A DNA stretch of 64,000 nt from Staphylococcus nepalensis (GCF_014635045.1 NZ_BMCF01000002.1:1-64000); one strand, 5' to 3'. Shown: positions 28,827 to 38,713, counted from the stretch's first letter. Translations and numbers: made by a program. The notes: generated by a model not told the origin, from the sequence alone.

Positions 28827-29083
28827 TATTGGGAACTCCTTTTGTAAGAATAACAACGTAAATATAACATATAATATTGTTTTCACCAATTAGAAACCTA
28901 ATATATGGGACTTTAGTTGTAACCAAATGAGGCTTTACATTATTTGTATAGAAGAAAAGGTTGAAAATACAAATATAAATGATTTAAATAGGACTATGCT
29001 TTATCTAAATTGAAATTGTTAAGAGTGAGTAATTGATACAAGTATCATATTTAATTTTAATATTTGGCGCTCATATCAAAACA

Positions 29084-29119
29084 CGAGGTTGGGCGTTAGT
29101 GGTACGTACCTCAACCTCG
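29084..29119 (-). terminator. hairpin at the end of the DUF3267-like gene
   Basis: Stem CGAGGTTG/CAACCTCG; on the minus strand it is followed by TGTTTTGAT. It overlaps the stop of the gene at 29111. Confidence 0.6.
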
Positions 29120-29683
29120 TTTAAGACGATTATTATATTGCGGTGTAACTTTATTTAAGATGTTGATACCTGTTTGATGTTCTTCTACATAAGCCCCTTC
29201 ATTTGAAAATAGTATGATTTTCAAATAAAGAAAATCCAAAACGGAATATCCTAAATTTAGGGCAATTAAAAACATCAAGTAGTGCCCATATTGTGGAATT
29301 AACATACTAAAATAAGCGCATAAAGTTGTAATAAATAAGGCAGGTGTGATGAGGCCAAAACAAAAATAATATTTGTTGACTGGTGTGTTTATATAAACAT
29401 TATAAAAAGGTATAGATTTATGTTTCACTAATTTATATTTTTTAAAAGACTTGCGGTAGGGGTATAAAAATAATAAATGTATTATTTTGTGTAATGGGTA
29501 TAAAAGTACAACTAACATTAAAAATATTAAAAAATGTTTATCAGTTAATTTTGTGTCTGAAAAGAAGTATAAAATCTCATACGCAATTAAAAACGTAATA
29601 ATTGTAGTAACAAAACTAAGAAAAGCAATTCTAGGAATGCCAAAACGGGCATTGATATCTATTTGGCGTGTACATAAATACAT
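29111..29683 (-). CDS. DUF3267-like membrane protein with a degenerate metalloprotease motif
   Basis: A 190-residue protein with about four membrane segments (25-45, 52-75, 105-130, 135-155). It resembles the DUF3267 zincin-like membrane family, but the expected HExxH reads HKIIH (about residue 66), so the catalytic Glu is a Lys. A second-half SVLDFLYLKI replaces the usual third-ligand region. It is unlikely to be an active protease. GGAG lies 12 bases before the ATG, a loose spacing. Confidence 0.7.
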   Translation of the reverse strand: MYLCTRQIDINARFGIPRIAFLSFVTTIITFLIAYEILYFFSDTKLTDKHFLIFLMLVVLLYPLHKIIHLLFLYPYRKSFKKYKLVKHKSIPFYNVYINTPVNKYYFCFGLITPALFITTLCAYFSMLIPQYGHYLMFLIALNLGYSVLDFLYLKIILFSNEGAYVEEHQTGINILNKVTPQYNNRLKRG

Positions 29684-29960
29684 TACGCAATCATACTCCT
29701 TTTTAAATAACTTGAATACACTTCAGTATTATCTAACGTAATAGTTTACGCGTCAAGGCTATTTTAAATCTATATTTAAAGGGCTAGTGACATTATAAAA
29801 ATATCAATTTAGGTTATTAAATATAGAAAGACTTGTGCATATATATCGATTATTTTATATTTAGAAATATAAGTTCTACATTTTTATACATGGGTAGCAA
29901 AGTTAAAATTTAGAGTGCTAATTGGCGGTGCTAAGTTGTAAACGAGCCATGTCAACGATT
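29684..29960. other. intergenic region
   Basis: About 280 AT-rich bases; no ORF or RNA seen. Confidence 0.5.
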
Positions 29961-30003
29961 AAATAAAAAAGCTACAAACCGATTGTTTAAATGGGTTGTA
30001 GCT
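29961..30003 (-). terminator. terminator of the YtxH-like gene
   Basis: On the minus strand a stem GAGCTACAACCC/GGTTTGTAGC (imperfect) is followed by TTTTTTATTT. Confidence 0.75.
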
Positions 30004-30015
30004 CATATATTTAAG

Positions 30016-30390
30016 TTATGATTTATCTTTTTCAAAACCGTTTGTAATTTCTTCGCCACGGTTTTGTAAATTTTCAATATGAGATTGTAATTTTTCAATA
30101 TTAGGATTAATATCAGACTTAAAGTCACCAATCATTGTTTTTACTTCATCGCCAATCGTGCTGCCAAACTCTGTACTTTCTGATTTGACTTGAGCGATAT
30201 AATTTACGATATCATTAACGCTTTGTTTAATTGTATTGATTTCTCTATCGAATTCAGATTCGGCACCTGTAGGTTTTGGTCCTTGAGTTATAGAGTGGTT
30301 TGAATTTTTTTTCTCACGATTCATTAATGCAACACCGAGTCCTGTTGCAACACCAGCACCAAGTCCTAATAATAATTGAGCTGTTTTCAT
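30016..30390 (-). CDS. YtxH-like membrane-anchored protein
   Basis: A 124-residue protein. Residues 3-22 are a glycine-rich hydrophobic segment (LLLGLGAGVATGLGVALM), followed by a basic stretch and a long amphipathic helical region. This is the YtxH/YhaH layout. RBS AGGAG. Lies between hit and the DUF3267-like gene in the prsA-hit-ecs region. Function not established. Confidence 0.8.
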   Translation of the reverse strand: MKTAQLLLGLGAGVATGLGVALMNREKKNSNHSITQGPKPTGAESEFDREINTIKQSVNDIVNYIAQVKSESTEFGSTIGDEVKTMIGDFKSDINPNIEKLQSHIENLQNRGEEITNGFEKDKS

Positions 30391-30467
30391 AAAAATTCTC
30401 CTTATTTCTAAAATTTCTTAGCCATTAATAATTTTATTATACCCTTTATGATTGCAGATAAGCATAA

Positions 30468-30893
30468 TTAATTAAATTGTGCTGCTATTTCTTGAGCGAT
30501 TTTGGCTTTTTGGTCATCGTCAATATTTTCTTCATGTGTTTCCCATTTATATCCAAAACCATCAATATCATTTTCATATCTTGGTAATAAATGGAAGTGT
30601 AAATGGAACACGGATTGATCAGCAAATTCACCATTATTTTGAATGATATTTAAACCGTCCGGATTAAATGCTTTTTTGATAGCATTTGCTACTTTTGGTA
30701 AAGCTGTACCGATATGTTGCATTGTTTCACTATCTGTTTCAAAGATATTAGCAGATATTTTTTTAGGAACGAGTAGCGTATGACCTTTTGTTACTTGAGA
30801 AAGGTCTAAAAATGCATATACAAACTCATCTTCGTATACTTTATAACTTGGGATTTCACCATCGATAATTTTGCTAAAAATTGTTTCAGACAT
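30468..30893 (-). CDS. hit: HIT-family nucleotide hydrolase
   Basis: A 141-residue protein with the histidine-triad motif HLHFHLLPR (about residues 98-106) and the N-terminal FSKIIDGEIPSYKVYED. Members are AMP-lysine or AMP-NH2 hydrolases. It lies head-to-head with ecsA, as in Bacillus and staphylococci. RBS AGGAGTG. Confidence 0.95.
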   Translation of the reverse strand: MSETIFSKIIDGEIPSYKVYEDEFVYAFLDLSQVTKGHTLLVPKKISANIFETDSETMQHIGTALPKVANAIKKAFNPDGLNIIQNNGEFADQSVFHLHFHLLPRYENDIDGFGYKWETHEENIDDDQKAKIAQEIAAQFN

Positions 30894-31020
30894 AAATCTT
30901 CACTCCTTGTAAGATTGTTAATAACTATTATAGCATTACTATATTATTTCCGTCATTTTTCACAGTAACTTTATGAACAACGATTGATTTTTGATACAAT
31001 AATATTTGTGGAGGTGCCTT

Positions 31021-31758
31021 ATGACAGTAAAAGTAGAACATTTGACAGGCGGTTATGGGAAAAGGCCTGTGATTAAAGATATAAATTTTGAATTACGAAA
31101 AGGAGAAATTGTAGGACTCATAGGTTTAAATGGTGCTGGAAAAAGCACTACAATTAAACATATGCTAGGTCTGTTAACGCCGATGGAAGGGCAGTTGACC
31201 ATTTCTGGTATTGATATAAAACAAGATGTAGAATCCTATCGAAGAAAACTTTCGTATATCCCTGAGTCGCCAGTGATTTACGATGAATTAACATTACAAG
31301 AACACATTAATATGACAGCAATGGCATACAATATTAATAAAGAAGAAGCTATGAAAAGAGCGCGCCCATTGTTAAAAATATTTAGATTAGAAAATGAATT
31401 AGATATATTTCCAAGTCATTTTTCTAAAGGGATGAAACAGAAAGTGATGATTATTTGCGCTTTTATTGTGGACCCAGATTTGTATATTATTGATGAACCA
31501 TTTTTAGGTTTAGACCCTTTGGGGATCCAATCTATGCTTGATTTAATGGTGGAGAAAAAAGAAGAAGAAAGAACTGTGTTAATGAGTACACATATATTAG
31601 CAACTGCAGAAAAATATTGTGACAGATTTTTAATTATGGATAAAGGCCAAATCGTTGCATTTGGGGATATAGACGAATTAAGAGACCAAACTGGTTTAAG
31701 TGGGAAAACTTTAGATGAAATATATATACATGTTACTCAAGGCGGCCAGCATTCATGA
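31021..31758 (+). CDS. ecsA: ABC transporter ATP-binding protein EcsA
   Basis: A 245-residue ATPase with Walker A GLNGAGKST, a signature-like FSKGMKQK, Walker B LYIIDEPFLGLDP and the switch H in STHILATAEK. The start is the ATG at 31021 because GGAGGTG lies just upstream. Its stop overlaps ecsB by four bases. Ecs influences protein secretion, regulated intramembrane proteolysis and peptide export in related bacteria. Confidence 0.95.
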   Translation: MTVKVEHLTGGYGKRPVIKDINFELRKGEIVGLIGLNGAGKSTTIKHMLGLLTPMEGQLTISGIDIKQDVESYRRKLSYIPESPVIYDELTLQEHINMTAMAYNINKEEAMKRARPLLKIFRLENELDIFPSHFSKGMKQKVMIICAFIVDPDLYIIDEPFLGLDPLGIQSMLDLMVEKKEEERTVLMSTHILATAEKYCDRFLIMDKGQIVAFGDIDELRDQTGLSGKTLDEIYIHVTQGGQHS

Positions 31759-32978
31759 AACAGGGAGCTAAACAATTATTTAACCTAAGAAAAAAAGAAA
31801 TTGCAAAAGAAAAAAGCTATTATAATAAGTTTATATTTAACGGTCATTTTTCTGTTTTTCTTGTTATATTATTAGGTGCGTTTATTCTAGGTTATGGCGA
31901 TTGGTTAAAGTCAATTCCCAAACGTATAAATTATGCTTTGATTGCAAGTATAATTGTAGCCATTACGTCTATATTTCCTATTAGAACCTTATTAAAAGAT
32001 GCTGATAAACTATTCTTGTTACCATTTGAAAAGCATATGTCTGAATACATGAAAAGCAGTTTAATATATAGCTATTTTTCACGTTTGCCATTACAAGTAT
32101 TGATAATTATTATATTTTTCCCTTTATTTTATGTACTTAATAATCAAACGTTTGGATTTTATATCACATTTGCAATCCTTGCAATCATTTTTCCATTTTT
32201 AGGTTTGTTATTAAAATGGCAGTGGTATAAATTCCGACTTGAACGTTGGTCCTTGTTTACTGTGCTGTTTATTATATTTACATCAGGGTTTTATATTACG
32301 CTAGATGCTAAAAATATATCGAGTATACTATCAATCATTATACTCATTGCACTTATATTATTCATAAAATATTTAAATAAAAGTAATTTATTCCCTTGGG
32401 AGCGTATGGTGGCCATTGAACAACAACACCATATGAACTATTATAAATTTGTTAATATGTTTACTGATGTGAAGCAAATCGAAGAAAGAGCAGTAAGAAG
32501 AAGTTATTTAGACCCATTTTTACGGACACCGAAAAATAATAAGTTTAATGACAATTCTATGTATTTGTATTTATTTACACGGAGCTTTGCGAGAGGAAAA
32601 GATGCATTTAACATCATCTTGCGCTTGGTTATTATTGCTTTAATACTAATGATCTGGTTGCACCAAGTGATTGTGGTATTAATCATTGGTAGTTTATTCA
32701 TGTATATTATTCTATTACAAATGGCTCAATTTTATACACAACAAGCTTATGGTTTATGGCCACAAGTATGGCCAGTTTCAGATAAAATGGTAATTAAAGG
32801 GTACGAACAGTTTTTAATGAGATTAATGTGTTTCATTGGCTTCGTATTTATAATCATATTTGCTATTGCTTTTCCACAGTATGGTTATTTTGGAGCAATC
32901 TACTTTTTAGTAGGTTGGTTAACGATTAGAAACGTAATTAAAAAATTAAAATATCAAGAAACATTACTAAGAGATTAA
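31755..32978 (+). CDS. ecsB: ABC transporter permease EcsB
   Basis: A 407-residue integral membrane protein with about ten hydrophobic segments and the N-terminal AKQLFNLRKKEIAKEKSYYNKFIFNGH typical of EcsB. Translationally coupled to ecsA (ATGA overlap). The bidirectional hairpin at 32977 follows at once. Confidence 0.93.
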   Translation: MKQGAKQLFNLRKKEIAKEKSYYNKFIFNGHFSVFLVILLGAFILGYGDWLKSIPKRINYALIASIIVAITSIFPIRTLLKDADKLFLLPFEKHMSEYMKSSLIYSYFSRLPLQVLIIIIFFPLFYVLNNQTFGFYITFAILAIIFPFLGLLLKWQWYKFRLERWSLFTVLFIIFTSGFYITLDAKNISSILSIIILIALILFIKYLNKSNLFPWERMVAIEQQHHMNYYKFVNMFTDVKQIEERAVRRSYLDPFLRTPKNNKFNDNSMYLYLFTRSFARGKDAFNIILRLVIIALILMIWLHQVIVVLIIGSLFMYIILLQMAQFYTQQAYGLWPQVWPVSDKMVIKGYEQFLMRLMCFIGFVFIIIFAIAFPQYGYFGAIYFLVGWLTIRNVIKKLKYQETLLRD

Positions 32979-33033
32979 AAAAAACGCTACTCAGTATTTT
33001 AGATTAATTCTAAAAGATGAGTAGCGTTTTTAT
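32977..33033 (+). terminator. bidirectional terminator between ecsB and traP
   Basis: Stem AAAAACGCTACTCA/TGAGTAGCGTTTTT with T runs on both sides; serves the two convergent genes. Confidence 0.9.
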
Positions 33034-33038
33034 TTTAA

Positions 33039-33542
33039 TTAATAATCATCAATTGGGAATAAATATCTTTCAAAGTAGCTTGAATGCTGGCCACTTGAAC
33101 CAAAGAATTGGCTCAATGCGAGCTTATCAAAGTTATTTTGAAACGTAGTGGATGCTTTGAAATCTTCGTAATCAGTACGACTTTCGAAACCAAAATAGAT
33201 TTTGTAAGTTAAACCTTGGGTAGGTTTTAAAAAACGATAACTTCTATAACCAGCAAATTGATGGAAATCAGTTGTTACAGATTCCAGCTTTTTTTCTAAT
33301 TGATAAGCATGATCTTCAGATGTAGGTATAAATATGACTGAATAGAAGTAATTTTCATCTAAGTTCCCTTCGGATTTAATGATGTCATATTCTAACGGAT
33401 GTTTTAAAACAGTTTCACTTTCAGTTTCTTCTATAATAACTGAAGAATCAGAAGCAGAAAATTGTAATAAATTATGATCAGGATTATTAAGTCTAATCTG
33501 ATTTAAATAACCGAACGTACCATAAGATGCGTAGATTTTCAT
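33039..33542 (-). CDS. traP: TRAP family protein (ABM-domain)
   Basis: A 167-residue protein with the staphylococcal TRAP start MKIYASYGTFGYLNQI and a C-terminal antibiotic-biosynthesis-monooxygenase-like domain (about 65-160, FYSVIFIPTSEDHAYQLEKKL). TRAP was proposed as target of RNAIII-activating protein, but later work disputed an agr role and suggested stress or haem functions. It lies next to the hem genes. RBS AAGGGGG. Confidence 0.92.
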   Translation of the reverse strand: MKIYASYGTFGYLNQIRLNNPDHNLLQFSASDSSVIIEETESETVLKHPLEYDIIKSEGNLDENYFYSVIFIPTSEDHAYQLEKKLESVTTDFHQFAGYRSYRFLKPTQGLTYKIYFGFESRTDYEDFKASTTFQNNFDKLALSQFFGSSGQHSSYFERYLFPIDDY

Positions 33543-33770
33543 AAGTTTTCCCCCTTGAATTGTTTAAGAAACTTTAAATAACTATTATAATTTACTATAT
33601 ATACTTCTAATATTTCAAATAAATATAAAATAGACTTTAACAGTATTATAATTGATTTCTGTTAGAAAACAATAGTCAAATAATTAAGTGGGCAAAACAA
33701 CACAGTTTGTCTTTTTTATGACATTTCAATACATTGAAATACGAGAGATAAGTCGATATGGTAATATTAA

Positions 33771-33785
33771 TAAGAATGATTATAA
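33771..33785. promoter_or_regulatory. candidate PerR/Fur-type operator ahead of hemE
   Basis: TAAGAATGATTATAA matches 12 of the 14 defined bases of the 7-1-7 consensus TTATAATNATTATAA and overlaps a TATAAT -10-like hexamer. It lies 18 bases before hemE. The match could be chance in such AT-rich DNA. Confidence 0.45.
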
Positions 33786-33802
33786 TGTAGGAGGATTACA
33801 AG

Positions 33803-34837
33803 GTGCATAATAAAAATAATACTATCCTAGATATGATTAAGGGAAAGGAAGTTAATCACACGCCAGTGTGGTTTATGCGTCAAGCTGGTAGATCTCAGCC
33901 TGAATATAGAAAATTAAAAGAAAAGTATTCTTTATTTGAGATTACCCATCAACCAGAGTTATGTGCGTATGTTACACATTTACCCGTAGATAATTATAAT
34001 ACAGACGCAGCTGTTTTATATAAAGATATCATGACACCACTGCAACCAATAGGTGTAGATGTAGAAATCAAATCGGGGATAGGTCCAGTGATTCATAACA
34101 CAATTAAAAATGTACAAGACGTTGAAAAATTAGGAACAATAGATCCTAAACGTGATGTGCCCTATGTGTTAGACACAATCAAGTTGTTAACTGAAGAAAA
34201 ATTGAACGTCCCTTTAATTGGTTTTACAGGAGCACCTTTTACATTAGCGAGCTATATGATTGAAGGAGGACCATCTAAGAATTATAATTTTACAAAGGCG
34301 ATGATGTATAGTGATGAAGCTACTTGGTTTGCACTAATGGATCATTTGGTTGAAATGTCTATTACTTATACGACTGCACAAATTGAAGCGGGCGCTGAAA
34401 TTATACAAGTTTTTGATTCTTGGGTTGGCGCATTAAATGTACAAGATTATAGATATTATATAAAACCTGCAATGGAAAAATTAATTAAGGGTATTAAAGC
34501 AATATACGATGTACCAGTTATTTTGTTTGGTGTAGGTGCAAGTCACCTAGTTAACGAATGGAATGAGCTACCTATAGATGTACTAGGTTTAGATTGGAGA
34601 TTATCTATTAAAGAGGCTGAAGATTTAAATATAACTAAAACTTTACAAGGTAATTTAGATCCTTCCTTGCTATTAGCACCTTGGGATGTTATAGAAAAAC
34701 GATTAAAACCAATATTAGATCAAGGTATGGACCATGGCAAGCATATTTTCAATTTAGGTCATGGTGTTTTCCCACAAGTAAAACCAGAAACATTAAAAAG
34801 AATCACTACATTTGTTCATGACTATACACAAAGATAG
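33803..34837 (+). CDS. hemE: uroporphyrinogen decarboxylase
   Basis: A 344-residue enzyme converting uroporphyrinogen III to coproporphyrinogen III. The N-terminal [16 protein letters not shown] carries the two substrate-binding arginines, and [11 protein letters not shown] is the C-terminal signature. It starts with GTG; AGGAGG is nine bases upstream. First gene of hemE-hemH-hemY, which completes the coproporphyrin-dependent haem pathway of Gram-positives. Confidence 0.97.
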   Translation: MHNKNNTILDMIKGKEVNHTPVWFMRQAGRSQPEYRKLKEKYSLFEITHQPELCAYVTHLPVDNYNTDAAVLYKDIMTPLQPIGVDVEIKSGIGPVIHNTIKNVQDVEKLGTIDPKRDVPYVLDTIKLLTEEKLNVPLIGFTGAPFTLASYMIEGGPSKNYNFTKAMMYSDEATWFALMDHLVEMSITYTTAQIEAGAEIIQVFDSWVGALNVQDYRYYIKPAMEKLIKGIKAIYDVPVILFGVGASHLVNEWNELPIDVLGLDWRLSIKEAEDLNITKTLQGNLDPSLLLAPWDVIEKRLKPILDQGMDHGKHIFNLGHGVFPQVKPETLKRITTFVHDYTQR

Positions 34838-34922
34838 TAAGACATAAAGAATAGCGAACAAGATTTACAATTAATTATGTCATCTACATCTAAAAATTAT
34901 TATACAAAAGGATGATTTTAAA

Positions 34923-35846
34923 TTGACAAAAACAGTAGGCCTATTAGTAATGGCTTATGGCACACCATATAAAGAAAGTGACATTGAAGCTTATTATACT
35001 GATATTAGACATGGTAAAAAGCCGACAGAAGCGGAATTACAAGATTTAAAAGATAGATATAAATTTATTGGTGGTTTATCACCACTTGCAGGTACTACCA
35101 ATCGACAAGCTGAAGCTTTATGTGAGATGCTTAATCATAGTTATACTGATGTTGAATTTAAGTTATATATTGGTCTGAAACATATCCATCCATTTATCGA
35201 AGACGCTGTTAAAGCTATGAACGAAGATGGTATTGAAGAAGCGGTTACTGTAGTATTAGCCCCACACTATTCAAGTTTCTCAGTCGGATCTTATAACAAG
35301 CGTGCTAAAGAAGAAGCTGATCAATATGGCATCGCATTAACACATGTTGAACACTATTATCAACAGCCCAAATTTATCCAATATTGGACAGAAAAAATAA
35401 ATGAAACATTAGCACAAATACCAGAAAATGAACATGATGAAACAGTATTAGTTGTTTCAGCACATAGTTTACCTAAAGGCCTGATTGAGCAAAATAATGA
35501 CCCTTACCCTAATGAATTACACGATACTGCTGAATTATTAAAAGCTAAATCTAACATCATCCATGTTGCAGAAGGTTGGCAGTCAGAAGGTAACACCGGC
35601 ACGCCTTGGTTAGGACCTGATGTTCAAGATTTAACACGAGCTTTATATGAAGATTATAATTATAAAAATTTCATTTATACGCCAGTAGGTTTTGTGTGTG
35701 AACATTTGGAAGTGCTTTATGATAACGATTATGAATGTAAAATCGTTTGTGATGAATTAGGTGTCAATTACTTCCGTCCAAAAATGCCTAATACAGATCC
35801 ATTATTTATTGGCGCAATCGTTGATGAAATCAAAAATGTTTATTAA
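34923..35846 (+). CDS. hemH: coproporphyrin ferrochelatase (HemH/CpfC)
   Basis: A 307-residue enzyme inserting iron into coproporphyrin III. The motifs LVMAYGTPYKESDIEAYY, VSAHSLPKG (metal-binding His) and EGWQSEGNTG are those of bacterial ferrochelatases. It starts with TTG after AAAGGATGA, 85 bases after hemE. Confidence 0.96.
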   Translation: MTKTVGLLVMAYGTPYKESDIEAYYTDIRHGKKPTEAELQDLKDRYKFIGGLSPLAGTTNRQAEALCEMLNHSYTDVEFKLYIGLKHIHPFIEDAVKAMNEDGIEEAVTVVLAPHYSSFSVGSYNKRAKEEADQYGIALTHVEHYYQQPKFIQYWTEKINETLAQIPENEHDETVLVVSAHSLPKGLIEQNNDPYPNELHDTAELLKAKSNIIHVAEGWQSEGNTGTPWLGPDVQDLTRALYEDYNYKNFIYTPVGFVCEHLEVLYDNDYECKIVCDELGVNYFRPKMPNTDPLFIGAIVDEIKNVY

Positions 35847-35857
35847 AGGAAGTGTGA

Positions 35858-37258
35858 TTGATATTGACTAAGCGTATCGCAATCGTTGGAGCAGGGGTAA
35901 CAGGATTATCTAGTGCCTATTTTATTAAAAAAGCACGTCCAGATATAGAGGTTACTATATATGAAGCATCTAATAGAGTTGGTGGAAAAATTCAAACATA
36001 TAGAACAGAAGGCTATACAATTGAATTAGGTCCAGAATCTTATTTGGGTCGTAAACAAATTATGACTGATATTGCTAAAGATATTGGTCTAGAAGAACAA
36101 CTTGTTACAAATAAAACAGGCCAATCTTATATATATGCTAAAAATAAACTCTATCCCATCCCTGGTGGTTCAATCCTAGGCGTACCAACTGACATTAAAC
36201 CATTTTTTAAAACAAAATTAATCTCGCCTTTAGGTAAAGTTAGAGCAAGTTTTGATTTATTTAAAAAACCTCTGCAAATAGATGGGGACATTTCAGTCGG
36301 CTCATTTTTTAGAGCACGCTTAGGTGATGAAATTTTAGAAAATTTAATAGAACCATTAATGGGTGGCATTTATGGTACCAATATCGATGATTTAAGCTTG
36401 ATGACTACATTCCCTGAATTTAAAGAAAGAGAAGAACAATTTGGCAGTCTGATAAAGGGAATGAGATATGAAAAAGAACAACGAAAAAAACAACGTCAGT
36501 TATATCCAGGCGCACCTAAAGGCCAATTCAAACAATTTCGACATGGTTTAAGTTCATTTATAGAACATTTAAGAGATTATATTATCGAGCAAGGTGTGAC
36601 GATTAAATATAATACATCTGTTCAAGATATTACAATCGAACAAAAGAAATATGTAATAAAAACTGAAAATGAAGCACATAGTTATGATAGTGTTCTTGTT
36701 ACAACACCACACCAAAAATTCTTGGAATGGTTTGGAAATGACCCTGCGTTTGATTATTTTAAAAAAATGGATTCTACTACGGTGGCTACAGTTGTGCTTG
36801 CGTTTGATGAATCGAACATTATTAATAATTATGATGGTACAGGTTTCGTAATCGCACGTACAAGCGATACCAAGATTACCGCATGTACTTGGACAAGTAA
36901 GAAATGGCCATTTACTACACCAAAAGGTAAAGTATTGCTTAGAGCATATGTAGGTAAGCCTGGTGATACAGTCGTTGATGATCATACAGATGAAGAAATT
37001 GTTAATATTGTCAAAAAAGATTTAAGTCAAATGATGACTTTTAAAGGCTCACCCGATTTTAGCATTGTTAATCGCTTGCCAAAAAGCATGCCCCAATTTC
37101 ATATAGGGCATATTGAACAAATTAAATCAATACAATCACATATTAGAAATAATTATCCGAGACTACGTATTACCGGTGCGTCATTTGAAGCCGTTGGTTT
37201 ACCAGATTGTATTCAACAAGGTAAAGATGCAGTCAAAGAAATATTAAATGAAATTTAA
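35858..37258 (+). CDS. hemY: coproporphyrinogen III oxidase (HemY/CgoX)
   Basis: A 466-residue FAD enzyme oxidising coproporphyrinogen III to coproporphyrin III. The Rossmann motif is IAIVGAGVTGLSSAYF, followed by E-ASNRVGGKIQT, and the FAD-binding C-terminus has RITGASFEAVGLPDCIQQG. Two TTG starts are possible: 35858 (best ribosome spacing) and 35864, which gives MTKRIAIVGAG and resembles homologues more. It lies 11 bases after hemH. Confidence 0.95.
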   Translation: MILTKRIAIVGAGVTGLSSAYFIKKARPDIEVTIYEASNRVGGKIQTYRTEGYTIELGPESYLGRKQIMTDIAKDIGLEEQLVTNKTGQSYIYAKNKLYPIPGGSILGVPTDIKPFFKTKLISPLGKVRASFDLFKKPLQIDGDISVGSFFRARLGDEILENLIEPLMGGIYGTNIDDLSLMTTFPEFKEREEQFGSLIKGMRYEKEQRKKQRQLYPGAPKGQFKQFRHGLSSFIEHLRDYIIEQGVTIKYNTSVQDITIEQKKYVIKTENEAHSYDSVLVTTPHQKFLEWFGNDPAFDYFKKMDSTTVATVVLAFDESNIINNYDGTGFVIARTSDTKITACTWTSKKWPFTTPKGKVLLRAYVGKPGDTVVDDHTDEEIVNIVKKDLSQMMTFKGSPDFSIVNRLPKSMPQFHIGHIEQIKSIQSHIRNNYPRLRITGASFEAVGLPDCIQQGKDAVKEILNEI

Positions 37259-37266
37259 TTAAGTAT

Positions 37267-37320
37267 TAAAAGGGCCATTTCTACAGATAGGCGAATCTTC
37301 TAGTAGAAATGGCCTTTTTC
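37267..37320 (+). terminator. terminator of hemEHY
   Basis: Stem AAAAGGGCCATTTCTAC/GTAGAAATGGCCTTTTT (one mismatch) followed by CT-rich sequence. Confidence 0.85.
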
Positions 37321-37439
37321 TATAAATATGACAATGCAATCCTGTTTCAATTTATGAGATACTTAATTTTTAACGTTGACATAGTGTTATAGTTTTAATA
37401 CTGATATGTCGTAATTTTAGAAAAATGGGGGAGTCATTT

Positions 37440-37997
37440 ATGACAGATATAATTATTGTACATTCAAAATTTGGTGATTCAACTAATCATTGGTATAAAT
37501 GGTTAGCAAACAATTTAATATTAGAAGGTTATGATGTGACGCTTTTTAATGTACCTCAAGAAAAAAATGGGGATATAAGTAAATGGGTAAGTGAAATGAA
37601 AAAACAGATATATATTGATAAAAAGGATACTTATTTTGTGACACATGGGTTTGGAACAATTGCGTCACTCGAATTTATAGAAAGTTTAGAAATTAAAAAA
37701 ATAGAAGGTTTATTTAGTATTTCTGGGTTTAAAGAAGATGCCCAAGAAATCGATGTCCCATTACAAATGCAGCATGAGACAATTAATTACGATAAAATTA
37801 AGGAAAAAGTAAATGCATTCTATGGATTGTGTGCAAAAGACGATCAGCATGTTTCTTATAAAGAAACCAAACGTTTAATGGATGCATTAGACGGTAAATG
37901 TAAGATTACTGATTTTGGAGGTCATTTCCTAGAAGATGATGGTTTCACAACATTTACAATTTTACAAAGTAAAATGATGGGTATTATGAGTAAATAA
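37440..37997 (+). CDS. RBBP9/YdeN-like alpha/beta-hydrolase lacking the nucleophile serine
   Basis: A 185-residue small alpha/beta-hydrolase fold protein. IIIVHSKFGDSTNHWYKWLANNL is the typical YdeN start, AKDDQHVSYKET holds the acid, and GGHFLEDDGF the catalytic His. The nucleophile elbow, normally GHSLG, reads THGFG (about residue 73), so the Ser is replaced by Gly. The protein may be inactive or have a binding role. I chose the ATG at 37440 because GGGGGAG precedes it; the upstream ATG has no ribosome site. Confidence 0.8.
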   Translation: MTDIIIVHSKFGDSTNHWYKWLANNLILEGYDVTLFNVPQEKNGDISKWVSEMKKQIYIDKKDTYFVTHGFGTIASLEFIESLEIKKIEGLFSISGFKEDAQEIDVPLQMQHETINYDKIKEKVNAFYGLCAKDDQHVSYKETKRLMDALDGKCKITDFGGHFLEDDGFTTFTILQSKMMGIMSK

Positions 37998-38038
37998 TCA
38001 AGCTTATCATATAAGCATTTATATGTTTAAGATAGGGG

Positions 38039-38068
38039 AGAGCGAGACATCAATAGTGTCTCGCTCTT
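38039..38068 (+). terminator. hairpin after the hydrolase gene
   Basis: Stem AGAGCGAGACA/TGTCTCGCTCT with an eight-base loop; the T run is poor. Confidence 0.55.
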
Positions 38069-38069
38069 A

Positions 38070-38400
38070 GGATTAAAGTTCCATATTAAGATAAAATCAA
38101 TATATGTTTTTAACTTTTTTCTCAATACTTATGCAATTAAATAAAAGTTAAATGACTCAATTATTGAGCATAGAAACAGAAGGTAACGTCATTTAAAAAA
38201 GAAAAATGTATCATTAAGAAACTAAACTTAAAATATTATATTTATATGCCATTTTTACACAAAATACTTTATAGAAAGCATTGACGAAAATACTAAAACT
38301 TAATATACTATATAAGTATTCAGAAATGAGCAATGCACAAACGCCCATTATGGCATATAATTTTAAAAATATAATTAAAACAATGTAAATTAATTTTAAA
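38070..38400. other. AT-rich intergenic region before the second tRNA array
   Basis: About 330 bases; no gene, no rRNA and no strong hairpin seen. The array promoter follows directly. Confidence 0.6.
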
Positions 38401-38406
38401 AACGTG

Positions 38407-38436
38407 TTGACTTTGTTAATAGTATTATGTTATATT
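38407..38436 (+). promoter_or_regulatory. promoter of the second tRNA array
   Basis: TTGACT - 17/18 bases - TATATT (the -10 may be TTATAT), 30 bases before tRNA-fMet. A housekeeping-type promoter, stronger than most here. Confidence 0.7.
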
Positions 38437-38465
38437 AAATAGGTAGGCGTCATTAATAATATTAA

Positions 38466-38539
<74 letters not shown>

Positions 38540-38550
38540 TTACATACTTT

Positions 38551-38626
38551 GGTCTCGTAGTGTAGCGGTTAACACGCCTGCCTGTCACGCAGGAGATCGC
38601 GGGTTCGATTCCCGTCGAGACCGCCA
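38551..38626 (+). tRNA. tRNA-Asp (GTC)
   Basis: Identical to 1466-1541; CCA encoded. Confidence 0.95.
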
Positions 38627-38640
38627 TTATTTCGCATTAA

Positions 38641-38713
38641 GGTTCAGTAGCTCAGTTGGTAGAGCAATGGATTGAAGCTCCATGTGTCGGCAGTTCGACT
38701 CTGTCCTGAACCA
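38641..38713 (+). tRNA. tRNA-Phe (GAA)
   Basis: One base different from 1556-1628, in the T loop. Confidence 0.95.

Noticed and set aside
36569-36985. 138-codon minus-strand ORF in hemY
   Set aside because: Cys/Ile-rich antisense artefact.
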